Below, piece by piece: positions 16,361 through 24,696 of a stretch of 39,864 bases of DNA. Where the stretch lies: positions 1 to 39,864 of the forward strand of contig JAFZWH010000160.1 of the NCBI GenBank assembly GCA_017617415.1, in the 5' to 3' direction. A model generated the notes under the pieces. That model was given only the letters and a program-made list of their open reading frames with translations. It had not been told where the DNA came from and did not search any database. This DNA is from Victivallales bacterium (GTDB lineage Bacteria; Verrucomicrobiota; Lentisphaeria; Oligosphaerales; Oligosphaeraceae). The stretch's first letter is position 1; each line of letters begins with the position of its first letter. The translations under genes and the position numbers were made by a program.

Positions 16361-16933
16361 TTGATACCTAAAATAAAACACAATTATCCCAAAATCACTC
16401 TATGGGTGAATTTTGCGTTCATTTCGGTAATGATGGTATTGGTGGGCTTATGGAATGTATGCCCCTATGAACTACGCGAATTCGGCATTATGGTGTTGCT
16501 ATTAGAGTTATTTGTCGCCCTGCTATTCGTGCTCTTCCTATTTGGGGCACCGATGGTGGCAGCCCAGGTCTGCGCACGGGAGGCGCGTGATCATTCTGGC
16601 AGCCTTCGCCATTTCCTGACTTGGCTTCTGGCTCTGATACAAGCACCGTTCAGTGTTGCGCTCTATATGATCGGGCAACTGTTCTTTAAGTTGCTAAATG
16701 CATTGCATACGCAAATAACTCGAGCTTGGGTGGACTGGGCGATAAATGCCGATGAACTCCATGCGAAGTTTTTTTGGGGATGTCTGATCTTGTATTCCAT
16801 TGGACTTGTAATCGCCTGCCTGCGCTGTCGATATTCTAAAGGAGAGAAAGTATTTATTACAGTTTTGATGTGCTGGCAAGTCATCCTTTGGACTCTGCAA
16901 TTTCGAATGACTCTAGATTGGTTGAGAAGTTGA
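16361..16933 (+). CDS. Hypothetical small membrane protein
   Basis: The 190-residue protein would start at TTG 16361, 13 bases after the preceding stop. It has four or five hydrophobic segments (about 12-30, 40-68, 85-110, 138-155 and 165-182) and short charged loops such as CAREARDHSG and RYSKGEK. I recognise no family. It is probably cotranscribed with the zinc-ribbon membrane protein and may form a complex with it. The TTG start is not well supported by a ribosome site; an ATG at 16430 (MMVLVGLWN) is an alternative that removes the N-terminal 24 residues. It is likely a real gene because the hydrophobic pattern continues over the whole frame. Confidence 0.65.
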   Translation: MIPKIKHNYPKITLWVNFAFISVMMVLVGLWNVCPYELREFGIMVLLLELFVALLFVLFLFGAPMVAAQVCAREARDHSGSLRHFLTWLLALIQAPFSVALYMIGQLFFKLLNALHTQITRAWVDWAINADELHAKFFWGCLILYSIGLVIACLRCRYSKGEKVFITVLMCWQVILWTLQFRMTLDWLRS

Positions 16934-17375
16934 ATGGCGGTTTGTTTTTCTCCAAAGCGAACAGCGCCACTCACGAGCGGTTCCGGCAAATCTCTGCGAT
17001 ATGCAATGGAAATTGACGCTGGCATTTTGGTCTTTAACGAAACGCTTGTACCTCAAGAAGGTGCCTAACGGCAGATTTTTAGTTTTGACTTTACCCCAAG
17101 GATTATCGCGTCCTTTTCGGGCGCAGGATTCTGGTGGTGCCTGCCCCCGCCAGCTGCGTGCCTTTCAGGCACTTGCAGGCGGTCGCGCACTTGTCGTGCG
17201 CTCGCCGCTTCGCGGCTATTAAGGTGCCCTCTTGGGGAATAGAGCATAACGAAAAATCAATACATTGTATTATGTTAAGAAAAGGGGAGACGCACCTTGT
17301 CCAGTCTGCCGCGCCGATTTTCCCTTGGAAATATAAATCTGTCCCCGAGTTTCCGACGCATTAAGGGGATATTAT
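16934..17375. repeat. Intergenic region with a cluster of three hairpins
   Basis: No convincing gene is present. Three perfect inverted repeats follow one another: GTGCCT/AGGCAC at 17158-17172, GCGCAC/GTGCGC at 17185-17201 and GCCGC/GCGGC at 17204-17216. The middle one extends outward with GGCG/CGCC. None is followed by a T-run. The arrangement resembles a compound REP-type or small mobile palindromic element, not a terminator. A CTGTCCCCG word of the dispersed type also occurs near 17339. Confidence 0.55.
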
Positions 17376-17700
17376 CTAACAATTGCCGTGGGAGAAGAGT
17401 TTTAGAGCCAAATCTACGATACTTGCAGGACGCAAATACATTCCCAATGCACCTATTTTCTGTATTATATTAAACCACAAGACACCCTTCTTAGCCAAGG
17501 CATCGGGGAAATACCTCCTGCGATTTGAATGTCTGTGACCTTGGGAAAAAGATACTCCTCCTGCGAGCACAAAGGAGATTGTCATTACGGTCCAGTAATT
17601 CGGATTGATGCCTGTTTCTGTATGCAATTTCTTCAAATTCAAATCAAGTCCGTTGAGTTTTGCGAAAGCATAAACTGTCTCTAAAGGAAGGCTCTGCGGC
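17376..17700 (-). pseudogene. Possible decayed protein fragment
   Basis: On the minus strand a frame ending at 17376 reads through LETVYAFAKLNGLDLNLKK, TETGINPNYWTVMTISFVLAGG and a C-terminal stretch GALGMYLRPASIVDLALKLF, which has protein-like composition with a hydrophobic segment. The frame continues upstream only into the antisense of the oxidoreductase gene, where it loses this character. I cannot name a family. It could be the 3' end of a lost membrane-protein gene, or an accidental open frame in AT-richer DNA. Confidence 0.2.
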
Positions 17701-17720
17701 CAATATCGGGAAACCATCTG

Positions 17721-18896
17721 ATGACTTCGAAAAAGGTTTTGACTGCGGCACAGATAGGCTGTGGGAAATTTGCCTGGAACCAAGATCTGGTGAATCTCAC
17801 GGCGCATCCTGGGGTGAAATTGAAATGGGTCTGCGATGTGAATCAAGAAAACGCACGGCGAGCCGCAGAGCATTTTTCGGTGCCGTGTTGCACGACTGAT
17901 TTTCTGGAAGCGCTCGGCGACCCGGAAGTGGATTTCATCAAGATTGCGACGACGCATGAAGTGCATCTGCCGATCATTGAGGCTGCGGCAAAGGCTGGCA
18001 AGCATATTTTCTGCGAGAAGCCTATGGCAATGGTTGACGAGGAGGCCTACCGGATTATCCACGCGGTTCGCCGTGGCGGAATCAAACTCTGCGTGGATCT
18101 GAACCGTCGTATGTCCCCTGCCATGCAGGCACTGCGCAGAAAGTGGTTAGGCCATGCTGCGAATCCTCAACACAATCCTTGGCGTTATGTGGAAACCGTG
18201 CGCGAATTGTTACCAGAGGAGAATCTCCCCCACATGATGATCCGCATTCAAGATGAGAGTTCTTCCTACGGGCTGGGGCATCTGGACCCGCTTTCCGGCG
18301 GAGGCGAAATTATCGGGGAGAGTGTGCATTGGCTGGATCTGGCGTGCTGGTTCTTTGCACCACAGCTGCCTTGCGAGATCACCGCCTGGGGTTCCTCGCG
18401 ACTCTCTCATGGAATCCACCTGCGCTTCGACCGAGGCGCCAGCATGACGCTGGACTTCTCCTGCTCCGGGACTTTTGATTTTCCAAAGGAACTCTATGAG
18501 GTCACCGACAATGCCGCGCTGTTCCGCTCGCTCCATTTTGTGGAGAACGACTACTACGGAATGCCTGAGAATGCCCCAGAGTTCTTTGCGCCTCAACATG
18601 ATCCGTTCCCAGAAAAGGGGCAGGGGTTTGCCGCGTTTCAGGCCAAGTACCTCGCGAATGTCGCAGGCAGCACCAATGCTAAGCTTCAAGAAAATGCCAC
18701 GCCGTTGATGCCGGACAAGGGGCATATCGCGATGCTCGACGGCTTTGTCCGCGCGATACAGGAGGATTTGCCGTCGCCTTGTGATGAACTCGCCGGTTTC
18801 CGTTCCACTTATCTGGCGCAGCGTGCGATTGAATCGCTGGAGCTGAAGCGTACTTTATCCATTCCACTGGAAAAGATTACGCCTTGTATTTTGTGA
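17721..18896 (+). CDS. Gfo/Idh/MocA family NAD(P)-dependent oxidoreductase
   Basis: The 391-residue protein has an N-terminal Rossmann fold (AAQIGCGKFA at 9-18, VCDVNQENA near 37-45) and the family motif EKPMAMVDEEAYRI with the catalytic-site lysine of EKP near residue 99. The C-terminal sugar-binding domain contains GGGEIIGESVHWLDLACWF, whose histidine corresponds to the GxHxxD-type active-site block (here ESVHWLD). Such enzymes oxidise or reduce sugars or cyclitols with NAD(P) in the cytoplasm. The substrate cannot be read from sequence. The next gene, an M55 aminopeptidase, starts 8 bases after the stop, so the two are probably one transcript. No clear Shine-Dalgarno site is seen at this ATG, but it matches the family N-terminus. 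Confidence 0.92.
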   Translation: MTSKKVLTAAQIGCGKFAWNQDLVNLTAHPGVKLKWVCDVNQENARRAAEHFSVPCCTTDFLEALGDPEVDFIKIATTHEVHLPIIEAAAKAGKHIFCEKPMAMVDEEAYRIIHAVRRGGIKLCVDLNRRMSPAMQALRRKWLGHAANPQHNPWRYVETVRELLPEENLPHMMIRIQDESSSYGLGHLDPLSGGGEIIGESVHWLDLACWFFAPQLPCEITAWGSSRLSHGIHLRFDRGASMTLDFSCSGTFDFPKELYEVTDNAALFRSLHFVENDYYGMPENAPEFFAPQHDPFPEKGQGFAAFQAKYLANVAGSTNAKLQENATPLMPDKGHIAMLDGFVRAIQEDLPSPCDELAGFRSTYLAQRAIESLELKRTLSIPLEKITPCIL

Positions 18897-18904
18897 TTTA
18901 GACC

Positions 18905-19720
18905 ATGAAAGTTTACATCCAAACCGACATCGAGGGAGTCGCCGGATTCTGCTTCTTCGAGAACCGCAAAGACCTCTCCGTGGAGAACTTCCACCATCGC
19001 CAGCGGATGCGCCGACTGCTCACGGGCGAGGTCAACGCCGCGGTCCAGGCCGCCTTTGCGGAGGGCGCGGACGAGGTGCTGGTCAACGACAATCACGGGA
19101 GCGGATACAATATCCTCTTCGAGGAACTGGATTCGCGTTGCCGGATTATCCATGGCAGGAATTCCTCCGGACCGCATTGGCTGCCGCTGCTGGCAGGCAG
19201 TGACGCGCTGGTGCTGATTGGCATGCATGCGATGGGCGGCACGCCGGTTTCCATTACCCCGCACAGCCTGTGGAAAGTCAATGGTGGCGCGTTATATCTG
19301 AGCGAAGGCACCATGGCGGCCGCCATCGCAGGCGATTTGGGGATTCCTGCGGTCTTTGTTTCCGGCGATGACAAAATCACCGCCGAGTTTAAGGGGAAGT
19401 TGCCGCAGATTGAGGCCGTGGCGGTCAAGCAGGCGTTGTCGCCGTACATGGCGTGTTCCATGATTCCAGCACGGTCCTGCGAAGAGATCGCCCAGGGAGT
19501 TCGCAGGGGGTTGCGTCGGCGCACGACCATCGCGCCATATCGCATTCCCGGACCGGTGGAATTGACCCTGCTGGATTCAGAGAACCATGTCCCGCCCCTG
19601 AAAGAAGTCATGCCCCCTGTCACGGCAGACACCATCAGCGAGGCGTTCCTGAAATACGAGAAGGAAATGCCCTGGACGACTTTCGACCTGCAACTGCCGG
19701 ACGGCTTCGTGTTTCCATGA
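18905..19720 (+). CDS. M55-family D-aminopeptidase (DppA-like)
   Basis: The 271-residue protein matches M55 peptidases in length and motifs. It opens with TDIEGVAGF containing the metal ligands D8 and E10, then NDNHGSG with H64, GMHAM with H108, and SEGTMAAAIAG with E134 as the likely remaining ligand. The family works as zinc-dependent aminopeptidases that release D-amino acids, for instance from peptidoglycan-derived peptides, and form decameric rings. No signal peptide is present, so it acts in the cytoplasm on imported peptides. The start lies 8 bases after the oxidoreductase stop with no strong ribosome site, suggesting coupling. Pairing with a sugar-type oxidoreductase suggests use of cell-wall muropeptides, but this is inference. 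Confidence 0.92.
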   Translation: MKVYIQTDIEGVAGFCFFENRKDLSVENFHHRQRMRRLLTGEVNAAVQAAFAEGADEVLVNDNHGSGYNILFEELDSRCRIIHGRNSSGPHWLPLLAGSDALVLIGMHAMGGTPVSITPHSLWKVNGGALYLSEGTMAAAIAGDLGIPAVFVSGDDKITAEFKGKLPQIEAVAVKQALSPYMACSMIPARSCEEIAQGVRRGLRRRTTIAPYRIPGPVELTLLDSENHVPPLKEVMPPVTADTISEAFLKYEKEMPWTTFDLQLPDGFVFP

Positions 19721-20026
19721 CGGTTTCTGCGTGGAAATCTGGTTGGTGCAAAACGGTTAAATAATGGGATTTATATACTTGACTTGGATGATCCGTGGTG
19801 ATAAAAACGGGAGGGACGCGCTCCTGCGCGCCCTACACGGCATGAACCAAACTCCACTCTCCAACTAAAGTATATAATTTCCAAACAATTCCGTCAACTT
19901 TGACATAGCCTTTGCGGCTTCGGATGGACTGTGGCATCAAAACGTTCCCTCTTCCTCTGTTAAGGTTTAGGGCTTTTCCTCGATCTTGCTAGGCAAACTG
20001 AAGAAACGGACATACGGAGAAAGCCA
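19721..20026. repeat. Intergenic region with a GC-rich palindrome
   Basis: No gene is seen. A hairpin lies at 19813-19833, where GGGACGCGC and GCGCGCCC pair around TCCT with a single bulged A. No T-run follows, so it resembles a REP-type palindrome. The rest is AT-rich and probably holds the promoter of the GH113-like gene. Confidence 0.5.
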
Positions 20027-21094
20027 ATGGATTTGACACAGGCCAATGTACGCGAGCAGTTTAGGAACCATCCCGTGTTCACGGAACTCCACCGTGGCGT
20101 GAATTTCGGCTTCATGGCCAAACGCGGATATTACTCCAAGGCGGAGGTGCTTGACCAGCCTCGGCTGATGGCCGCCGCTGGCATCAATTTCAGCACGCTG
20201 AACGCCAACATCTGCCAGGAGACCTACTTTTCCAGGCGCGTTTTCCTCGATTTCGTCTTCTCCTCGGGTGAAGTCGAACTGACGGAGATGGTCAAGGCAT
20301 TTCATGACCACGGCATCCATCCAGTCCTGAAGCCCTGCCTCACGCCGCTGGACGGTGCCTGGATGGGAAGCGTCGCGATGCCCAGCACCAGCCAGATCGC
20401 AGGAGTCTCCCACAACTACACTGGCGAATGGTTCTCCAGCTACACCGACGCGATTTGTTTCTATGCCGAATTCGCCGAGAAAAACAACATCGCGGCGATG
20501 ATGGTCGGCGCGGAGAACTACGGCGTCGAGCAGTGGGACGACGAGTGGCTCCGCCTGATTGATAAGGTGCGGGACATCTACTCGGGACCGCTCACGTATG
20601 AATTCACCCCGTCATCCCATAATCAGCGCGAACTCAAATGGGTGGGCAGTCTCGACTTCCTGAGCTACAGCTACTATCCGCCTGCGCGGAAGCTGCCCGA
20701 GGGGATGCTGTTCCGCGACGCGCCTGCGCTTTCCGTGGAAGAGATGACGGCCTTTCTAGCCCCAAACCGCGAGCGGATTCGCTCCATCGTCGAGCACTTC
20801 GGAAATTTGCCGATTGCGTTCACGGAAATCGGCGTTCGCTCGGCGCACGGCTGCACGGCGCGGCCCTATGACTACTTGACCGAAACCGATTACGACGGCG
20901 AGGAGCAGGCCAACTACATGGAGGCGGTTTTCCAAACCTTCAGCGACATTCCCCAGTGGCTAGGCCTCTACTGGTGGAAATGGGACGAGACGCAGAACCG
21001 CCCGCACTATCACACCGATCCGCGCGGCGACAAGGGCTTCACCATCCAGGGGAAGCTTGCGGAGGAGGTTTTGCGCAGGTGGTTCAAGAAATGA
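20027..21094 (+). CDS. GH113-like glycoside hydrolase (putative beta-mannanase)
   Basis: The 355-residue protein reads as a single TIM barrel close to GH113. It begins with a strand containing HRGVNFGFM and has HGIHPVLKPCLTP. The proposed acid/base is E163 in MMVGAENYG, followed by WDDEWLRLIDKVRDIYSGPLTYEF in separate short blocks typical of GH113. SLDFLSYSYYPP comes next, then the proposed nucleophile E267 in AFTEIGVRS and finally LGLYWWKWDE. There is no signal peptide, so it would act on short oligosaccharides inside the cell. GH113 members cleave beta-1,4-mannan; the precise substrate here is uncertain. A GGAG sits 7 bases before the ATG. The downstream region carries a dispersed repeat. 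Confidence 0.8.
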   Translation: MDLTQANVREQFRNHPVFTELHRGVNFGFMAKRGYYSKAEVLDQPRLMAAAGINFSTLNANICQETYFSRRVFLDFVFSSGEVELTEMVKAFHDHGIHPVLKPCLTPLDGAWMGSVAMPSTSQIAGVSHNYTGEWFSSYTDAICFYAEFAEKNNIAAMMVGAENYGVEQWDDEWLRLIDKVRDIYSGPLTYEFTPSSHNQRELKWVGSLDFLSYSYYPPARKLPEGMLFRDAPALSVEEMTAFLAPNRERIRSIVEHFGNLPIAFTEIGVRSAHGCTARPYDYLTETDYDGEEQANYMEAVFQTFSDIPQWLGLYWWKWDETQNRPHYHTDPRGDKGFTIQGKLAEEVLRRWFKK

Positions 21095-21122
21095 AACAGC
21101 GGTGCCTGTCACCGATGCCTCA

Positions 21123-21230
21123 ATTAGGGAGGTATGCCCCCACCCCCTTCGGAAGTAATGTAATGCGATTTCGGCCGGTTGCAAATTCGTTGTCAGGAAA
21201 GGAAACGGAATCGTAGTTTTCCTATGATTT
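21123..21230 (+). repeat. Dispersed intergenic repeat, copy 1
   Basis: This roughly 108-base sequence begins near TTAGGGAGGTATGCCCCCAC and ends with GGAATCGTAGTTTTCCTA. It matches, in reverse orientation, the segment 28771-28880. Shared blocks are GGGAGGT, GCCCCCACCCC, TTGCAA, GGAAA, GGAATC and TAGTTTTCCTA in the same order and nearly the same spacing. It lies just before the YhhN-type gene and just after the GH113-like gene. A related CGGTGCCTGTCACCG word lies directly upstream. Confidence 0.75.
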
Positions 21231-21274
21231 TGTCTTGGGACTGTAATTTTACCGGACCGCTGTGACCCCAAATT

Positions 21275-22492
21275 ATGGACCTGCGAATTCTATCCATCAC
21301 CCTGCCGTTGTTGGCATTGACACTGGGCGTCAGCTGTTGGCGAAAGACGCTCCGCGAGGACTGGCTGGCGATTCTGGGGCTGGCGTGCACGCTGATTGGG
21401 GACTACTTTCTGGCGATAACGCACGCCTCCAGAACCTCCTGGCGCTTCGTCTATGGGGTCATCGGCTTCGCGCTGGCACACGCCTGCTGGATGGCGCATC
21501 TACTGCGCGGGAGACGTCTTCCGCAATTTGCGGTACTCGTCGGGTTGCTGACGCCGCTGCTGCCCTATCTGCATATCCAGGTCCTGCCCAACGCCGTCTC
21601 GCATGTCGGTGTCGCCATCGTGTTATATACGATTCTTTCCTGCCTGAGCCTCGCCTGCGCAGTGGCCAGCGGGAAGCCGCTGTGGATGCTGGCAATTGGG
21701 GCGCTCTTTGTCTCGGACTTCTTCATCTCCGCAGGAAGTTTCACCGACGACCCGCTGCTGGGGCGGTATGTCGCCCCGTTCTACCTCCTGGCGCTCCTCT
21801 CCGTTGCCACTGCAGTGCTGTTTCCGAAACCGTCGTTTATATTACCATATAACTCATTGAATAACAACAAATTAGCATTATTTATTTCGCTGGTTCTATA
21901 TCTCTTCGCGGTATGTTTCTTCATATTTGCGATGCTCAAGGCACCCAGCGGTCATTATCAGCCACTTCGTCAGATGCTGAGCCACCTCGGTCGTCGGCAA
22001 GTGGATGGCGTGGCGTATCCGCTGTGCCATTACCTCTTTGTGCTGGGGATGACCTTCTCCGCGCTCGCCTTCGCGGTGGCCACGCCGCATCTGGCGGCGA
22101 TGGTCAAGTGGAAGCGTCTTCGCTGGCTGGCGGAACTTGCTGGCGCGCTGACGGCTGGCGGACTGGTGATGATCGCCTTGATTCCGGAGGACGTGAACAT
22201 GGGCTGGCACTGCAACGGCTGTGGCGTGGCCGCGCTCGGCGGCGGACTTTTTCTCGTACTTCTCTGGCCACACCGCTGGGAATGGCTCCTGACCGGTGAA
22301 CTCCTGCTGGTCTTCGGCGCCTTCGAGGCGTGCATTTTCCTCCATCGAATGCACCGCATTCCTTTTTCGCCCGCCATTCCGACCTTGCAGAAGGCGCTCA
22401 TCGTCTCGTTCATGCTCTGGGGGATTTGGCAATGCGTCAAGTCGTTTCTTGGCGGGGGGAGGGCGGCCAAACAAGCCACAGGCGGCCATTGA
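21275..22492 (+). CDS. Integral membrane protein: YhhN-like domain fused to DUF998-like domain
   Basis: The 405-residue protein has about fourteen hydrophobic segments in two halves. Residues 1-190 look like the YhhN (lysoplasmalogenase/TMEM86) family: LGLACTLIGDYFLAI, FVYGVIGFALAHACWM and IGALFVSDFFISAG carry the characteristic polar residues inside membrane helices. Residues about 208-395 resemble DUF998: MLSHLGRRQVDGVAYPLCHYLF, then IALIPEDVNMGWHCNGCGVAALGG, where the P-E-D and H-x-N-G correspond to the FP-x-D...H pattern of that family. YhhN enzymes cleave the vinyl-ether bond of lysoplasmalogens in some organisms; the DUF998 half has no known function. A short AT-rich linker (PYNSLNNNKLA) joins them. 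It is the only gene between the repeat and the argF gene, with no clear operon partner. Confidence 0.75.
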   Translation: MDLRILSITLPLLALTLGVSCWRKTLREDWLAILGLACTLIGDYFLAITHASRTSWRFVYGVIGFALAHACWMAHLLRGRRLPQFAVLVGLLTPLLPYLHIQVLPNAVSHVGVAIVLYTILSCLSLACAVASGKPLWMLAIGALFVSDFFISAGSFTDDPLLGRYVAPFYLLALLSVATAVLFPKPSFILPYNSLNNNKLALFISLVLYLFAVCFFIFAMLKAPSGHYQPLRQMLSHLGRRQVDGVAYPLCHYLFVLGMTFSALAFAVATPHLAAMVKWKRLRWLAELAGALTAGGLVMIALIPEDVNMGWHCNGCGVAALGGGLFLVLLWPHRWEWLLTGELLLVFGAFEACIFLHRMHRIPFSPAIPTLQKALIVSFMLWGIWQCVKSFLGGGRAAKQATGGH

Positions 22493-22550
22493 AGGGTTAT
22501 ATTATTCATATTGTAATAGAGACCCTCTGGTCAAACATTAAGGAAAAGGA

Positions 22551-23552
22551 ATGAAACTACCGGATTTGGGGCTATATGGCAAGAGCGTTCTTCGCCTGGC
22601 CGATTTGAGTGACGCGCAGGTGACTGGCCTGGTGGACTTGGCGATTGCGCTGAAGGCGCGAAAGCGTGCTGGCGAGAACCTGGTTGACCCTCTGCTGAAG
22701 GGCAAGAATATCTGCCTCATCTTCGAGAAGAGTTCCACGCGCACCCATTGCGCCACCTGCGTGGCGGTCCACGACGAGGGCGGCTCGCCCGAATATCTGA
22801 GTTCCTCCGACATCCATTTCGGCAAAAAGGAGTCCGTGAAGGACTCCGCGCGCGTGCTGGGACGCATGTTCGACGGCATCATGTTCCGCGGCTTCAAGCA
22901 GAAGACCGTCGCGGACCTGGCGACCTACAGCGGCATCCCCGTCTGGAATGGCCTCACCGACGACTGGCACCCCACGCAGATTCTGGCGGATTTCCAGACC
23001 ATCAAGGAGCATTTCGGACACCTCAAGGGACTGAAACTTGCCTTCCTGGGCGATGGCCGCAACAACATGGCGAACTCCCTGATGGTCGGTTGCAGCAAGG
23101 TCGGCATGGACTTCGTGGATGTCTGCCCGCCGGAACTCGCCCCGACGCAGGAGGTGCTGGACATCGCAGCGGAGGGCGCGAAGCGCAACGGCTGCAAGAT
23201 CGAGGTCAGCCATGACCCGGTGGCGGGCGTGGCCGGCGCGAATATCCTCTACACGGACGTCTGGGCATCCATGGGCGAGGAGGCCAAATTCCAGGAACGC
23301 CTCGCGCTCTTGCGGGACTACCAGGTGAACATGGCGATGGTGCAGAACACCGGCAACGCCGACCCCGCGAAGTTGATTTTCCTGCACTGTCTGCCCGCGT
23401 TCCACAACAACGAGACCGAGGTCTCCAAGGAGTGCGGGGCGCTGGAGGTCACGGAGGAGGTCTTCGAGTCCGAGTATTCCAAAGTTTTCGACGAGGCGGA
23501 AAACCGCCTGCACACCATCAAGGCGATGATCGTCGCGTCGCTGGCAAAATAG
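22551..23552 (+). CDS. argF: Ornithine carbamoyltransferase
   Basis: The 333-residue protein converts ornithine and carbamoyl phosphate to citrulline in arginine synthesis (or the reverse in arginine catabolism), in the cytoplasm as a trimer. It has the carbamoyl-phosphate site SSTRTH (61-66), the family's GHKES-type block here as FGKKESVKDSARVLGRM, VWNGLTDDWHPTQILADF with HPTQ at 140-143, and the catalytic HCLPAFH (279-285). TRTH replaces the common TRTR, a known variation. The length is normal. AAGGAAAAGGA precedes the ATG. The next gene, aspartate carbamoyltransferase, starts 52 bases later on the same strand, so both transcarbamoylases are likely cotranscribed. Biosynthetic and catabolic forms cannot be separated here; argF is used as the default symbol. 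Confidence 0.95.
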   Translation: MKLPDLGLYGKSVLRLADLSDAQVTGLVDLAIALKARKRAGENLVDPLLKGKNICLIFEKSSTRTHCATCVAVHDEGGSPEYLSSSDIHFGKKESVKDSARVLGRMFDGIMFRGFKQKTVADLATYSGIPVWNGLTDDWHPTQILADFQTIKEHFGHLKGLKLAFLGDGRNNMANSLMVGCSKVGMDFVDVCPPELAPTQEVLDIAAEGAKRNGCKIEVSHDPVAGVAGANILYTDVWASMGEEAKFQERLALLRDYQVNMAMVQNTGNADPAKLIFLHCLPAFHNNETEVSKECGALEVTEEVFESEYSKVFDEAENRLHTIKAMIVASLAK

Positions 23553-23604
23553 GGCCGAGAGTTTCCCGGCCTCGCTGGCCGGGCGAGGCAAAAGGAGACA
23601 AACG

Positions 23605-24690
23605 ATGTTGCACCGGAAAATGTTGCAGGAAATCGCCTGGGCGGATTTCCAGAAGCTCTCCCTGGCGGAGAAGGCGCCGTATTTCGTGCAGTCCAGCGGT
23701 CGGCCATACCACTGCGTGATGGCGCAGCAGTTCGACCGCGAGATGCTCGACCACCTCTGCGACCTGGCCACCCGCATCCGTCGCATCGGCAAGAGCAAGC
23801 AGGGCATGGACTATCTCTCCACCCTGCTGAAGAACAAGCGCGCGATGCTCTATTTCACCCAGCCCAGCACGCGTACCTTCCTGTCATTCTATTCGGCGTG
23901 CCAGATTCTGGGCATCCGCCCGGCGGAGGTCCGCGACCCCGACATCTCCAGCGAGGCGAAAGGCGAGACCAAGGAGGACACCATCCGCACCTTCAGCTCC
24001 TTCTTCGACCTCATCATCATGCGCACGCCGATGCAGGGCTTCGCCGAGGAGATGGCGTGGATGATCTCCAATACCGACCGCCCCATCCCCATCATCAATG
24101 CGGGTTCCGGAAAAGACCAGCACCCCACCCAGGCGCTGCTGGACATCTATACCCTCGCGCGCTCCTTCGAGAAACGGGGCGGCATCGACAACAAGACCGT
24201 CCTCTTCTGCGGGGACCTCGCCCGCGGCCGCACCGTGCGCTCCCTCTCCGGCCTGCTGATGAACTACACCAACGTCCGCCAGATCTTCGCCGCGCCGGAA
24301 TGCCTCCAGATCGGGCAGGACATCCTCGACCGCCTCAAGGCGGCCGGCATCGAATACGAGGTCACCACCGACTTCAAAGGCAAAATCCCCGAGGCCGACG
24401 CCATCTACATGACGCGTCTTCAGGACGAGTGGGGCGATGTCTCCGGCCCGCCCTACAAGCCGGAGGACTACTTCTTCACCGGCGACGACCTCAAGGTGCT
24501 GAAGCGCGAGGGCATCATCATGCATCCCCTCCCGCGGCGCAAGGAAATCTCCACCGAATGTGACAACGACTCCCGCGCGGTCTATTGGCGGCAGGTGCGC
24601 AACGGAATGTGGATTCGAGCCGCCCTCATCGCCACCACTTTCTGCCGCGACGACGAAATCACCCAGTACTACATGCTCAACAACCGGTAG
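23605..24690 (+). CDS. pyrB: Aspartate carbamoyltransferase catalytic subunit
   Basis: The 361-residue protein carries out the first committed step of pyrimidine synthesis, joining carbamoyl phosphate to aspartate. Motifs are PSTRT (87-91), GSGKDQHPTQALLD with HPTQ at 173-176, and HPLPRRKEI (307-315). Compared with the usual form of about 310 residues it has an N-terminal extension of roughly 30-40 residues and a longer C-terminal region, a layout seen in some bacterial PyrB forms that work without PyrI. No pyrI gene is found beside it. AAAGGAG precedes the ATG. The next gene, PRPP synthase, begins 6 bases after the stop, so the two are surely cotranscribed and both feed UMP synthesis. Confidence 0.95.
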   Translation: MLHRKMLQEIAWADFQKLSLAEKAPYFVQSSGRPYHCVMAQQFDREMLDHLCDLATRIRRIGKSKQGMDYLSTLLKNKRAMLYFTQPSTRTFLSFYSACQILGIRPAEVRDPDISSEAKGETKEDTIRTFSSFFDLIIMRTPMQGFAEEMAWMISNTDRPIPIINAGSGKDQHPTQALLDIYTLARSFEKRGGIDNKTVLFCGDLARGRTVRSLSGLLMNYTNVRQIFAAPECLQIGQDILDRLKAAGIEYEVTTDFKGKIPEADAIYMTRLQDEWGDVSGPPYKPEDYFFTGDDLKVLKREGIIMHPLPRRKEISTECDNDSRAVYWRQVRNGMWIRAALIATTFCRDDEITQYYMLNNR

Positions 24691-24696
24691 CCGACT

